Below, in pieces: positions 11,803 to 24,034 of a DNA stretch of 64,000 bases. The position numbers and the translations under genes were made by a program. The notes under the pieces were generated by a model. It was not told where the DNA came from and made no database searches. It was given only the letters and a program-made list of their open reading frames with translations. The DNA comes from Nothopassalora personata (taxonomy: Eukaryota; Ascomycota; Dothideomycetes; Mycosphaerellales; Mycosphaerellaceae), in assembly GCA_033816765.1 (NCBI GenBank), contig CM066297.1, positions 124,001 to 188,000 of the forward strand, read 5' to 3'. Positions within the stretch are counted from its first letter, which is position 1; each line of letters begins with the position of its first letter.

Positions 11803-12545
11803 GTCGTCCTATAGAGAGCGCCTTCACGCGGCGGACGACGTAAGTATCTTCGTTACGACGAAGAGAAACTAAGACTCTCTCTCTCGAAAAATACAAGCCT
11901 ACTCGACTCGAAACAAGAAAAGACAGGTCGGACGAACCGAACGAACGAGATACGCTCAAAATCTACAAACAAGAACTCCGGAACTGCGAGAAGGGAAAGC
12001 GACGTACATAGCGTACACGTCGCTCGAACAACGAAGGCGCTGTCTACCTGTCGTCCCGGCAAACCACGTAAACTGCCGGCTGGAACCAAGAGAGGCGTTT
12101 AGGGGCGCAAACCACGTATACTGCACGGCTGGAACCAAGAGAGGCCGAGGGGGGGACGACAGCGAGGCCACTGCGACCGAGGAGCTACACTCGAGACCGG
12201 AGAACGCGACTGGATTGAAACAGAGGCAACGGGTGTTTCTTGGGATTTTGCTCGGTGCGTACGGGTACGGCCGGCTTGGCTTTTTAAAACAAGAACGAGA
12301 CACGGGCGCAAAACTTGTCTCGCCCGGGGCAAGGCGACAAACCGCAATTCTCGACAAGACACGACTACCGGGTACGCGCGTACTACGCCGCAATATATTC
12401 GATTTACGGTTCGAATAGCGAGCGTTGCTCGCATCTTTTAAGGAGTTTTTACGTCCGGGGTACGACGGGGCTTTTCTCCTTCTCTCAAATTTTGGTCTCG
12501 TTCTCGAGACCCGTGTTGCATAGTCTTTGACTCAAATAGCACGTT
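11803..12545. other. Unidentified 743-bp GC-rich segment without RIP
   Basis: The composition changes abruptly from TA-rich to GC-rich with normal CpA/TpG. Two tandem copies of a 45-bp unit containing aaaccacgta, actgc and cggctggaaccaagagaggc lie at about 12060-12150. A perfect hairpin GCGAGC-GTT-GCTCGC lies at 12418-12432. Short minus-strand ORFs (up to 145 codons) overlap one another and look like chance products of GC-rich DNA. I see no LTR ends, TIRs, TSD or known protein. It could be a captured host or untranslated sequence carried with the Gypsy4 fragment. Confidence 0.5.
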
Positions 12546-13067
12546 AATGGAATAATCAATCAATCTCGCTAGTAAGGTATTATTAATCGTATTCTAGTAA
12601 TATTTGTTAGAGAGCGTCGGTTTTAGGGTAGATCGTACCCTAAAGGAGCTCTTTAACCTTAAGAAGTAATCGCGGAATAATTCTACCTTACCGTCCTAGG
12701 AAGGTATGTTCTAACCTCTAGGACCCGATACTTCTCCGCCGGTATACGATATAGGCGCGGCGGCGTTTAGAGTCCATAGTAACTACTTTATTAGGTTACT
12801 AGTAGTCGTCTCGTTATAAACTAGTAGTAAGACTATAGGGGTTAACTAACGTCGAGCGTCTTTAGACTCTTTTAAAGCGGCGCGCGTTATAATTAACTCG
12901 GCTTATATCTCTTCCTATCGCTAGTATAGTTACTAGAGTATAAGCTAGAAGTTTTTATTTAGGCTGTTAGTCCCGGGGTTCTTACTACCTAGCGACGTTA
13001 TTACGTATCCCGTCTCTTTAATAGTAGATGCCTAGCTAATTTAAATAGATCGAACTTAATATTACGA
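12546..13067 (-). pseudogene. Gypsy1 gag, N-terminal half
   Basis: Reads on the minus strand from the right LTR. It includes KVELFRDYFLRLKSSFRVR, the conserved 'put fewer residues in the particle core' type gag segment that precedes the N-terminal capsid helices in chromoviruses. The start codon is not certain. It is continuous in sense with the C-terminal half at 9321-10144 once the insertion is removed. Confidence 0.5.
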
Positions 13068-13276
13068 GTAAACAACGTATATACTAAAGTTCTATATAGT
13101 ATATAGTAAGTTCAATACGGAAGAAAGGGGAAGTCGAACGCTATCTAAAGTAAAGGTACCGGATATTAATCCGGACGTACGGACGTATAGGCGTAGCCTA
13201 TACTAAGAAATAGGGGTCCGGACGTACGGACGTATAGACGTAGCCTATACTAAGAAATAGGGGCCCGCCCCTTATA
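13068..13276 (-). repeat. Gypsy1 5' LTR
   Basis: 209 bp, collinear with 3402-3610, including the internal 46-bp tandem duplication. It borders gag on its left, as expected for the 5' LTR of a minus-strand element. Confidence 0.85.
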
Positions 13277-13682
13277 ATAACTAAGTACTTACTACTTATA
13301 GTAAGGTAGATATTTTAGCTTACTATAGACTTTATATTATATAGTATAAGGTAGTAATTAGTATACTAGTAATACTAGACTATAGTATATAGGTTCGTTC
13401 CTAGTATAGAGCTTACCTTTGAGTAATTACAATATCGACTAGTAAAGCTTACGTCTAGTATATAGTCCGCTATCGTTAAGCTCTATAATATCCCTACTAG
13501 AGAAGAACTAGTAATCCTAGCTTTACGTATTAAAAGTACCGAGCGTAGAAGGAGTAGCGGAGGGTACGACCGTAGATAGTATAGTTACTAAAAGCGTAAA
13601 GCTAAGAGCGGGTATAAGCGGAGTAATTACCTAAAGTAGTAGAAGTTAAGTTAAGTACCGAGTACCTTAAGTACGAGTATTA
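13277..13682 (+). pseudogene. Gag relic of a Gypsy3-family element
   Basis: Plus-strand sequence homologous to the Gypsy3 gag at 62100-62700 read in reverse: SKAYV..., then REELVILALRIKSTERR versus REELVVLASRIESTER in Gypsy3. It lacks the 195-bp solo LTR that splits the Gypsy3 copy and so shows the empty target site (gtacgac). It is the older substrate next to, and probably around, both Gypsy1 and Gypsy3. Confidence 0.65.
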
Positions 13683-13868
13683 GAACTATAAGGGGATATC
13701 GTAATATATAGTATACCTACGATCTTCTAATCGTAGATAAACTAAAACTTACCTTCTTCTATAGATGCTATACGCGTCGCTTAGTATATATATACGCGTT
13801 ACGTACGGTTACTAAGCTACATATATAAGTATATTCTATATAAGGGTTAGCTACAGGCTACCCTTATA
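13683..13868 (-). repeat. Gypsy3 3' LTR (RIP-mutated relative of the 195-bp solo LTRs)
   Basis: Alignable end to end with the RIP-free solo LTRs at 9779 and 62269: aaggggat(a/g)tcg(c/t)aat(g/a)tatag at one end, gggttagc...ggct(g/a)ccc at the other. Almost every CpA and TpG is converted. Beyond its high-coordinate end, the minus strand reads AAAGGGAGATAGT, a plausible PPT, so it serves as the 3' LTR of the minus-strand Gypsy3. The exact low-coordinate end and TSD are unclear. Confidence 0.7.
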
Positions 13869-14089
13869 ACTATCTCCCTTTCTAGGATAAACTACCCTTA
13901 GCTCGCGGCTTTAGGAGGTTTCTATATAGGGGTTCTATATACTTCTTACTAGTTCCGTTACTATACGGTTTACCTACGTATTGCGTACGTATTGTTATTA
14001 GGGTATAGAAGGTCGAAGTTATAGTTACTAGGTCGACTAAAGGCCTACTTAAGGGTTTAAAAAGTATACCCTTTCCCCCCTTCCTCCTC

Positions 14090-15159
14090 TTACTCGTACT
14101 ACGTTCTCGTAGCGTACCGTACTAGTACTACTAGTAACTTACTAGCTCCTTACTAGCTCCCTACTAGCAACTCGCTAGTACTACTATAGCTTCTAAAGAA
14201 GCTATCTAAGACTAACCTTAGTAGGAGGCCCTAGTATATAATATATTAGACCTACTAATACTATTACTAGTACGACAATAGATAACTAGCGCGCTAGGTG
14301 TACTAGACATATCTATAAAGCGTAAGTTTAGCGTACTAGGGCCGTAGACCCTAAAATTATTACTAGCTAACCGCCTTAGTATAGATATTAAGATATACCT
14401 ACAATACCTCCTATACTTTATACGTAGTAAGTATTTACTACACTCGCCGCTTACGATATGCTTACTAACCGTATAATAGATAAGCTAGATACGTATTATA
14501 GTATTACTACCGGCGAGCTACTTAAGAAGTATAGGCGCTATAGAACTAGTAGGTACCGGTATATGAGTAATACTAGCGTCTCTATCGCGTAGCTAGTAGC
14601 TTACCTACGTACCGCGCGCGCCTAGCGCGACGAGCTTATCCGCGAGCTTAGCGATCCTCCTACTAGAGAGGAGTAAGAAGCTCTTAATAAGTAGCGCCGC
14701 CTCTATACTAATATTAGCGAGTAGATTCTAGGTATAAGTACTATGCCTCGCGTACGCTCCGTACGCTCGTAGCGTATACTATACGGTCGCTCCTTATATA
14801 TCTTAGCTAACCTCCTCCTAGGGTAAGAGGTAATATAGTACCTATAAGAATAAGTACGTAGGTAATACTCGCGTACACTTTATAGGCGCCTCTACTACTA
14901 GCCCCTCCTCTACCGTAGCTAATACGTCTATAGTCCTATAGTAAGAGTAGAATAGAGTCCTTAATAGGCTATTCGAGCTCGGCCGCGCTATAAGTAACCT
15001 ATACGTCGTATACGCATCCTATGCTAACCGCGGTTATAGTTCCTATAGGCTAAGAACCTTAATACTACTACTATAGATAGGGCGTTCCTACCGCTAGCTA
15101 TATATAGTAAGTATAATAAGGATAATAATAATAAGGAGGAGGATAAGGATAATAAGTAA
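14090..15159 (+). pseudogene. Antisense ORF in Gypsy3 3' region, unknown product
   Basis: Between the Gypsy3 chromodomain and 3' LTR, the plus strand reads through with Q/W-type stops only. Recognisable runs: AAYDMLTNRIIDKLDTYYSI, ELLKKYRRYRTSRYRYM, RDELIRELSDPPTREE, ISTMPRVRSVRS. The end is Asn/Asp/Lys-rich (SKYNKDNNNKEEDKDNK) with a TAA at 15157. It is helical and charged with no family I recognise. The start is unresolved, because the first 300 bases contain many codons of the Ser/Thr/Leu type. It may be an accessory antisense gene of the element or an unrelated older sequence. Confidence 0.4.
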
Positions 15160-15429
15160 TTACGCGCGCTACGCCTACTAGCCGCCTACTACGTACCTAT
15201 CTTCTATCTACGTTGCGTCTCTATATTGTACGCCTATAAAAGTTTACTTTTTATTTTTATTTTATAGATAAATAATCTTCTCTCTTACTCCTATGTTTTA
15301 TATTACCTTCTATATCTCTACTAAGGCGCATAAAGATAGTTTAGCTACCGTATCTATATTATTACTAAAGGGTAAGGCCTTCCTCCTACGTTATTACTAA
15401 AGGATAAGGCCTAGATACGTAATCTTCTT

Positions 15430-16486
15430 CTACTCCCTCCTATGTCTTATATTACCTTCGCTAACGCCTTATATTTAGCTACTATACGCGTAGTATTCGT
15501 AAGTTCTTATACTTCCTCCTAGCTTTTATATTCCTCTAGCTAGCCCTTCTATTATACTAGGTACTATACTTTACCCTTATACCTATACTTTCCTAGTACT
15601 ACCTCTACTTTATATTCCCTATCCTTATTAGCGAGGGATATAGTACCTTTATCCTTCTTACTACCTATATATAGCTTAAGGAGGAATATATAGAATATAT
15701 CGTAGATTCTTATCCCTACTAGTAGTACTAAGCGGTACGCCTACGAACCGATAGCGTTAATAATACGGTACGGTCCGATAAACTTCGGACCTATCTTCTA
15801 CTTTAGTAATACTAATCTTAGGTTCTTTATAGATAATAAGACTATATTACCTACGCAATAGCTCTTAGCCTTATGAGTCTTATTATAGTAGTAAGCCTAG
15901 TTATCTACTACGGTTTCCTAGCGCTTCGTAAGCGTAGCGCGTATTTCTCGTATACGGTTAACTAAGTCTACCGCTACTAGTACCTCCCCTTCCCGGATCT
16001 CGCCTCGAGATTCTATAGGTATTAGGGTAATCTTAGGTCTCTAACTATACGCTATCTTAAAGGGGCTTATACGTAGCGTAGGGTAGACGCTATTATTATA
16101 TATAAGTTTAGTAATAGCTAGCTACTTAGCCTATTCTATCTAGTTCTTGCTATAGTAATAACGAAGGTACTATTCTAAGGTTTAGTTTACCCTCTTAGTC
16201 TAACCGTTAGTCTAAGGGTAAAAAGCTATAGATAGCTTACGCTTTACCTACCCCTCGAAGTAGAAGTTACTTTAGAACCTACTTATAAATACTAACCCGC
16301 GGTTACTTACTATACCCGCTAGAATACTATAATACCGGACAACTTTATCTTATATAATCCTCGTAAGCTCCCTAGCTATATATATCTTAGTTATAGGAAT
16401 ATATAAATTTATTTTAGAGTAGTAGTCGACGATTACTAGGATCGTATTATATACGTATTTACCTCGCTTACTTAGCGGTAGGTCCG
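15430..16486 (-). pseudogene. Gypsy3 integrase core, C-terminus and chromodomain
   Basis: Minus-strand integrase: NTILVIVDYYSKINLYIP near 16400 (first catalytic Asp), SNRGLVFISRF near 16290 (second, Asp now Asn), then the KLSIAFYP...TNGQTERVN segment carrying the Glu. This is followed by YNKTHKAKSYCVGNIVLLS and KIGPKFIGPYRIINAIGS (GPY/F module) near 15780. A chromodomain EYKVEVVLGKYRYKGKVQYL lies near 15580. Stops are TAG/TAA at W and Q positions. It is cut at 16486 by Gypsy2 and continues at 30367. A short direct duplication lies just downstream (around 15275-15340 and 15415-15475). Confidence 0.85.
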
Positions 16487-16847
16487 TGTTATGGAATGAT
16501 TCCTATAGACCCTAGAATTATAATAACGAGACGAGCACGTGACTTATCCTACCTAAGCGCTTAGACTTAGGGCGATTAGACTACTTATACTTAGACTAAT
16601 TAGACTACTTATACTTAGAATAATTAGACTAATTACAGAGATCTGTAAATCTCCTTTATATTTAGGAACGCTAAGAATCCCTTATAGTTTCGATACGTTT
16701 AACTTATGTTACTATCTTACTAATTAGAATACAACTCTTACTCTAATTATTCATCTTCGCTTAGCTTACTTTAGCCTCTCTAAAGAATACCGCCACGTAA
16801 CTTAACTTATCTCTCCTTTAAGACTAGCCCTAGAACGAGACATAATA
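16487..16847 (+). repeat. Gypsy2 5' LTR
   Basis: 361 bp, starting tgttatgg and ending gacataata (CA end mutated). It contains repeated 'gattagact' units near 16570-16630. The last 220 bp match the RIP-free solo LTR at 58020-58479. Confidence 0.9.
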
Positions 16848-16989
16848 CTTTAAACGCCCTTAGGATAAGCGCTACTTAAGTAGCTAGTAGGGGAACACCC
16901 GCCCCTAGCGAAGTAGGAAGTATTGGCCGTGCGCTACTACGATAGACTACTACGAAGGACGATAAGTCCGATAACGATAACGAGCCTAC

Positions 16990-18431
16990 TCTAAGGAAGA
17001 GCAACATTAAGGCTACTAAGCTAGACCTCTTCTATAGAGATAGGGCTAAGTTCGACGATTAGGTTAATTAGATAGACATATACCTTATGTTTAACCTAGT
17101 CGATACCGATAAAAGAACTATCTTCGCTATTACGTTCCTTCGCGGAAGTACGTAGAACTAGATTAAACCTTACCTTAAGGAATACCTCGACGGTATAGGA
17201 ATAGAACGACTAGACCCTACCGGAATGTTTAGGAACTATACCCTTTTTAAAGATAAGATAAAGTTAATCTTTAGAACCTCGAACGAAGTCTAATAGGCTA
17301 TACGAATGATTTAACACCTAAAGTAGAAGACGTCTACTTTAGAGTATGCCGCTAAATTCGAAGAATACGGATAGATTACCGGATAGGACTAGACGGCGTT
17401 AATAACTATATTCCAACGTAGGCTTAAGGACTCCGTTAAAGACGAGTTAATAAGACACGGAGGAACGATTACTAACCTCGAAGAGCTAATAAAGGCGTCG
17501 ATCGACATCGATAACTAGCTCTAGGAACGGTACTAGGAAAAGAAATACGACTCTAAAGTAGGAGGCATAGTAGGATACACCCCGGATCGTAAACCCTTAG
17601 GGGGATACGTTACGAAAGGAGGATTCTTACGACAAAGCTAGCCCTATTATAGACTATAGCTAATAGAACTAGACGTTACCTAACGGGGACGAAGGATTAA
17701 CAAGAGTAAGGGCTACGGAAAACCCTTTTAAGGAAAAGGAAAACTTATATACTATGCCTATAGTAAGGAAGGTTATATAGCGCGGGATTGCCGCGGTAAA
17801 AATATAGTGCGCCGCGAGCAGTTTAATATAATACAACTAAAGGTAGGCAAATCTAGGAGTAGTGTTAGACCCCGACAATTTAACTATACCTAGAGAGTAG
17901 AGGAGAAGGATAGTAACCGGGTTGCGATGCCTCTCCTAGACCCCTTATAAGGACGAGGAGGATACTATGTTTAACAATATACACTACTACCAAATAACTA
18001 ATAATTAAAGACTAATAGATTGTTTAGCATAATAGTACGAGGAGTTAACTATAAAGTTAAGAAGGAATCTCGATACGGTTACGGAAGCCTTCACTAGCGA
18101 TTCTATTACTAGGACTCGTGTTAAACCTACTACGAAGCTAAGTTAGGCGTAGGGTACTAGCTACGATAGCTAGTAGGAACCCTAGGAGCCTAGCACGGAT
18201 AAAATAAGCTCTAGGAAGTAGATAAAGACAAATCTTACTTCGATAACGATAATAAAGAAAACTAGAATCTAGAATAGGACGGACGCTAGTTACTAGCACT
18301 AGAACGACAAACAAACGAACTAGATACTATCGAAGAAGATTACGTACCGGAGGAGTTAAGCGAGGACTTATCCGAAGAAGAAGAGAGCGACATAGACGAT
18401 AAAAACGAAGTATATACGTTTACGGTAGACG
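16990..18431 (+). pseudogene. Gypsy2 gag
   Basis: Capsid-like segment KATKLDLFYRDRAKFDD, FAITFLRGS(W/Q)N, MFRNYTLFKDKIKLIF, then a zinc knuckle near 17745 read as YYAYSKEGYIARDC. Three of the four CX2CX4HX4C ligands are turned to Tyr and the last Cys is kept. An acidic tail (EEDYVPEELSEDLSEEEESDID) follows. All stops sit at Q/W codons. It is interrupted by Copia at the codon for TVD|A and resumes in the same frame at 25421, because the insert plus TSD is 6990 bp. The PR-pol frame is shifted by -1 relative to gag, so Gag-Pol was probably made by frameshifting, unless an indel caused this. Confidence 0.85.
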
Positions 18432-18637
18432 TGTCACGATCCAAGCGTGCACCGGCGCTGCAGCCTAATTAAACCTGAGGCAGTAGCGGCTAAGAATTAG
18501 GTGACATTAATTAGTCACCTATAGCCTTTCTATAAGCAGCCCTTTTAATTCTAGCTTAGACACATGCAATCTACTATCTACTTTTGAGACACCTTTATGA
18601 GCCCATTTTATAACTTCTAACCACTTGTAACGTGATA
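18432..18637 (+). repeat. Copia 5' LTR
   Basis: 206 bp, the same length as the 3' LTR. Nearly all differences between the two are C/T or G/A transitions at CpA/TpG sites, with one C/G change near position 150. They were therefore identical at insertion and mutated by RIP. Confidence 0.95.
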
Positions 18638-18817
18638 GTTATAAGCCCGACAGGCGCTTACTAACGTTCGCTACACAAAAACGAAGCCCTAGAGCAGATT
18701 TTGCATCGTTATTAAAAACCAGTAGGATCTATCATTATCCTATTAACAACCATTGCACAGCAGTGCAGTGACCCTCTTGGACCTATAGGAACTTTTATTA
18801 GGCCTATTAACACCGTT

Positions 18818-21800
18818 ATGGCGACTACCGAGACACCCGGTAGTACCGGTGCTTTGCCGTACGCTACTATCGTTCTTAAGAGTCATGACTAATGGGATAA
18901 GTTTAACCGTTAGTTAGAGCTCTACGCTAAGTCTCTAAACATCTAGAAGTATATAGATCCGAACGACACTACTACCGAGCTAATAGAGCCGGTGTTCTTA
19001 ACGTTCGAACAGATCCAATTAGCATACACTGCTAAAGACGCTACGGCGGCAGATAAAGAGCTTATTAAGCTCCGTTAGTCGGACGCTAAGCGTAGGTAGC
19101 GGATGTATGACATCTTTGCCGCAGCAAGGTCTAAACTGGTTACCTACCTAATCCGTACTACTACGGAGCTAGGCTAAGAGCTTATGCATGGGAAACGCAC
19201 TCTTAGAGGTAAGTACTAGGCTCTAAAGACATAGTATAGACTAGACGACATGCTGCGTAAGCGATAACTCACACTAGAGCTAAATAGGCTTTAGAAGAGC
19301 TAAGCCCGAAGGATTAACGACTAGTACTTAGACTAGCTAGTGTTGTAGACTAAGATGCTAGATTGTAACTACGCTAAGTACGGAGACCTACTACGACACT
19401 TCCTACTTACGATACAGTAGAAAACTCCTACCTATAGAGCGTTACTATATAACGAGTAGAAGCGTAATAAGCTCTCGCTTAGTAAGCTTACCGAGCGATA
19501 CCTAGAATGGATACGCGACACCACCCTAGTTACCACGAACGGTCGATTAGTCTTCGTAATCTTTATAGGCGAACCCTTAGTAGAGGACGAGCCTCTACTA
19601 CTAGCGCCTATAGTAGGCACAGTCGGTAGGAATAATAACAACGACCGTCGTTGCAGCCGCGGCGATAAGAGTCGTAATTGTAGTAACGGTATAAATAAAG
19701 GAAAGAGCAGTAACAATAACGATAGGCTAAGCGGCTACTAGAACATTACCGGCGAGCCTAAGGAGAGTTGTTATAAGAACCTCTATTTATGCGATATAGT
19801 CAACCCTAAGAAGCGTCCATTAAAGGATTAGCGCTCTAAGTAGTAGAAGAAGTGCTAGAAGCACTTTATCAATTACTGCTTAGGCGATAATAGTGAACGC
19901 TTACTAGGCATATTGAACCGTAATAGGCGCACGGATAAGGAACGAGATAAGGCAATTGCTAAGGGCAAGGCCGCACCGTACGGCTTCACTAGTCTTACTG
20001 TCCTTTCGAGCTCGATAAGCCAATTGAGCTTCAACTTTAGGGATTGCTAGGTATACGATAACTGCTCGGACACCTATGTCATCAATTACTATAACTAGCA
20101 GGGCGTAGAATTCATTATAGAGCGCCTAACTACCTTATTAATCTAAGCCGGAACTACGACATTCCCTATTGCCGCATTAGGTAAGGTTCGTATAAAGATA
20201 GAGGGGATACCATTCACCCTATTAGATGTGGCCTATTGCCTAGGCTTTTATGTAAACGTTATCTCCCACTTACGCATAGAGACGGCTAGACTTTAGTAGC
20301 ACGGACGCACCAATTTAGTCTATTACAATAACAAGAAATTAATGGATCTATACCGCCCTACTAGCATAATCCCCTTCTTTAAGGTGGTCACACCGCCTTA
20401 GTTAGAGATGGTCTATAAATGGCCATCGAGTAATGATGGGAGCATCCTGCTAAAGATTACTAAGAAGTAGCGCATAGCGCACTTCATTAGTACAATTAGT
20501 AAGGGTAATACCATCCAAATACCGCCTATTTAGGACTCTAACGGCGACCGTACCGTTATAGCAGTAATAAACAGCATAGGGGGCACTAAAGGTATAGCAA
20601 CGTCTAGTAGGACCCCTATTAAACACCGTAAGCTCTTAGGCCGCTAGTGGCACTAAATCTTCGGCTATATTGGCGCTAAACGCATTAACTAGCTTCCGTT
20701 TAGAGTTAAGGGGGTAGTTATCAACCCTAATGCACCTAAAGCACCCCTTACTGCACATTGTAGAGCATATAGCCTAGCTAAGGTACACAAAGTGTTTAAC
20801 AGGACTAAGCGAATTAGGGTAATAACTCCCTATAGGCACGTGGCCATGGATTTGGCTAAGTTTACACTAGTATACAATAGTAATCGTTACCTAGTTTATT
20901 TCTACGATTTGGATACCTACGGGCACTTTCAATTCACCATTAAGAATAGGGACCAACTATTAGTATTAGCTTGCTTTAACAGCCTGCTTAGCTTCATCAA
21001 TTTCATTAGGCGTAGGTTTATTTGCTTCTACAGCGATAATGAAGTAGCCATTAGTATAGCCTTCCGCTTAACTATTAACAACAATTAAATTAAGTAGCAC
21101 AACACTACTAACTACGCGTCTAACTAGGACCTAGTAGAACGAGCGGGCGGAGTTATTATCACGATGTCTCGCACAATCCGCATTCATGCTCGCCTGCCTA
21201 AAAAGCTCTAGAATGAATGCATAGCAGCTGCCGTCTACATTCTCTAGCGGTCACTAATCCAATTAAAAGGCTGGAAGACTCCCTTCGAATTAGCAACAGG
21301 CAGGGTACTAAATGTAGGCTATATAGTAGTGTACGGCTGCCTAGCCTACGTGTACATTTATAGCACTACTTAACTAGGCAAGACTAAGAAGCTTAAAGAA
21401 CGAGCACTTATCGGATACCTTGTAGGCTACGACTCTACTAACATCTATAGGGTGTAGGACCTATCGAAAGATAGGGTCATACGGGTAAAGGACGTCCTCT
21501 TTAATAAGACCACGTTCTACGACCTATTAATTCTTACTACTAGTTACTTAACCCCTATTAAGAACATCGCAATAGCAGAACCGGCTAAAGAGCCTAAACA
21601 GTACTACGACCTATATATAGCTCACTATGAGTAGGACATAGCATAGGCCGAGGGGGTGGAAGAATAGGCTCAATAGTAGCCGCTCTATTAAAACCCTCGT
21701 TAACACGCCTATTAACAATTACTACTTAAGCAAGAACCACACTAGCTAGAGCACCGCTCCTTAGTAGTATTCAACCACCTAGAAAGTGGCAGCAGTTTCG

Positions 21801-24034
21801 AGCTACCTAATTGGCTATTAACAAATAACGCTGCAACCCCTGCACTTTTACGAGACTAGGTTAAATCCGGGGTCGAACTAGCGACTAATAAGAGCATAGA
21901 GAACTCTAACTATAATAACAACGCGGTAAACAACAGTAACGCGTCTAAACAACAGTACATCAACACACTGCAACAGTAGTTAATAGATGCCCTTATAGAG
22001 GAAGATCGTAAGGAGCTTATAGTAGATGCTTCGATAACTTTAAATGTCGCTACCGCTCCGCCTACAATCCCCTTCGAAGAACTTAGCTAAATAGATGACT
22101 TTTCCGCTAACACTAATTACGCCCTTACCGGATCCGGTAAGAGACTTAGAACGGCCTACTTCCACTATGCTCTACACAATATTATGGTTGCTAACGTTGT
22201 TATTAGCTAGATAGCGGGCATCCGCTAGAGACCTCGTTATCTAGGCCGTAAGTACTACGATGTCCTTCGATCCGAACGTATACGCGACTTCTCTCCTCTA
22301 CACCGTGTTAATACTATTACGTCGATGCACCGCGATAACCTTCCGCCCGAACCTCTAAACTACCGTGCCGCTATGAAGCACCGCTTCGCCTAACAATGGC
22401 GTGAAGCTATAGCTAAGGAGTTTACTAAGGTAATCTCTACTAGCATATTCAAATAGGCAACTTAGTAAGAGAAGGATTATAATACTTAGTAAGAAGAGGA
22501 GGGACTTTAGCCACTACTGCCGCTAAAGTGGGTGTATAAGTATAAGCTAGATAAGCATAGTATGCTAAAGAGCTTTAAGGCCCGGCTATGCGTAAGAGGC
22601 GATCTATAGGGCATATACTTAGATACATACGCCGCTACACTGCTAGTAAGCATGTTCCGCCTCTACTGTGCTATAGCCGCGAGCTTCGACCTAGAAGCTA
22701 AACAGTTTAATGTTATAAATGCCTTTCTAAATTCGGACCTGCCGTACACTATGTACCTACAACCACCTCCTAGAATCGAACGTAATAGTTATGCTCTTAA
22801 ACTAGTTAAGGCCCGCTACGGACTTAAGGAATCCCCTCTCCTTTAGTATAACTGTCTTACTGCAACGCTTGCCTCCCTAGGCCTAGTCCCCCTATTAGAC
22901 TCTAAATGCATCTACTATAACAATAAGGTTATATTCTTCTTCTACGTGGACGACCTAGTTATGCTCTACTATCGTAAGAACAAGGCCTATGCTACACATA
23001 TTAAGCACCGGCTTCTTAACGTATACGAGATGCACGAGCTCGGAGACCTGACCTAGTTCTTAGGGATTAAGGTAACACGAGACCGGTAAAAGAGACTGCT
23101 ATAGCTCTTATAAGAGGACTATATTAAGAAGCTCGCCGCTAAGTTTAGCATATCTACTAGCGCACGCAAGATAACAGTGCTAGTAGATCAACACCTCGAC
23201 TAGATAGTGCCTAAGGGCTATGTTATAGATGCTATAAAGATCCTTACGTACTAACAGCGCATTGGGTCTCTAAACTTCGTAGTAATATACACACGCCTAG
23301 ACATCGCCTTCTCCTTGTTAATGCTCTCGTAGTACCTAACTAAGCTAACGGATACGCATCTAAAGCTTACGGATTAGTGCCTACGCTACCTCCTAGAGGC
23401 TAAGAACCTCTGCCTTATGTATAGCGCTAGTAAGCACATTACTAGCCTATACAGTTAACCTAAACATCTCGGTAAGAACTATAAGTTCTTCGGCGCATTA
23501 GATGCCTCCTACGGTATAAACGTCGATAGGACTAGCTCTAGCGGGTAGATCTTTATGATATTCGGCGGACTAGTCGACTATAAAGCATCTAAGCAGATTA
23601 CTGTTACTAAGTCCTTAACCGAAGCCAAACTCCTTAGCCTATTATAAGCGGTATTAGAGCTAATCTAGTGGGAACGTATCTTCGCCGAGATCTATCTCGA
23701 GTTTAACTAGTGTACACACCTATACTGTAACAACACCTAGACTATTCGACTTGTTAACTAGTAAGGGCAAAAGCTTAACACTAAGCTGCGCTATGTTAAC
23801 ATCTATCACCATTAGCTCCGCTAGAGAGACTAACGAGGAGATATCGAGATTCGGTATCTTAACACTAACGATATGCCTACAGATAGGCTTACTAAGCTAC
23901 TACTACTATAAAAGCATAAGCACTTCGTAAAGCTGCTTAACATAGCTAAGGAAGGCGTAGATCCACGCTCCTTAGCGCCCACTGTAGATGCTAACACTAG
24001 CCGCATTACCTTAGGGGGTAATAATAACGCTTAA
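18818..24034 (+). pseudogene. Copia gag-pol polyprotein
   Basis: A single frame of 1739 codons from ATG (MATTETPGSTGALPYATIV) to TAA, broken only by RIP stops at W/Q codons. Order: UBN2-like gag; protease with VYDNCSDTYVIN near 20050 (D-S/T-G site altered); integrase zinc end and core with HVAMDLAKFTLVYNSNRYLV at about 20838 and FICFYSDNEV near 21018; RT with FDLEAKQFNVINAFLNSDLP near 22685 and the active site YVDDLVM intact at 22943; RNase H with GALDASYG near 23490 and the closing KLNTKLRYVNIYHH. Average Copia length. The element is dead but unusually readable, so RIP was moderate here. Confidence 0.95.

Larger units (their letters stand above)
3402..13276 (-). mobile_element. Gypsy1: RIP-inactivated chromoviral LTR retrotransposon with insertions
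   Basis: Bounded by two 209-bp direct LTRs (3402-3610 and 13068-13276). In minus orientation the order is LTR, gag, PR, RT, RNase H, integrase with chromodomain, PPT, LTR, which makes it a Ty3/Gypsy chromovirus. The gag is split by an insertion of a Gypsy4 fragment plus an unidentified segment (10145-12545), and a solo LTR sits at 9779-9975. Removing these leaves about 7.3 kb, normal for the family. No clean TSD could be read, because both flanks are RIP-mutated. Confidence 0.85.

Noticed and set aside
11853..12434. Several overlapping ORFs of 64-145 codons in the GC-rich segment
   Set aside because: They overlap each other in different frames, have low-complexity composition (Ser/Arg/Phe-rich) and show no known motif. 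GC-rich DNA gives such frames by chance.
3402..13276. TSD of Gypsy1
   Set aside because: Flanks tatag and ataac do not match. RIP or later change makes it unreadable.
19432..19716. 94-codon minus-strand ORF in Copia
   Set aside because: It is the reverse reading of the Copia gag low-complexity Asn/Lys region.
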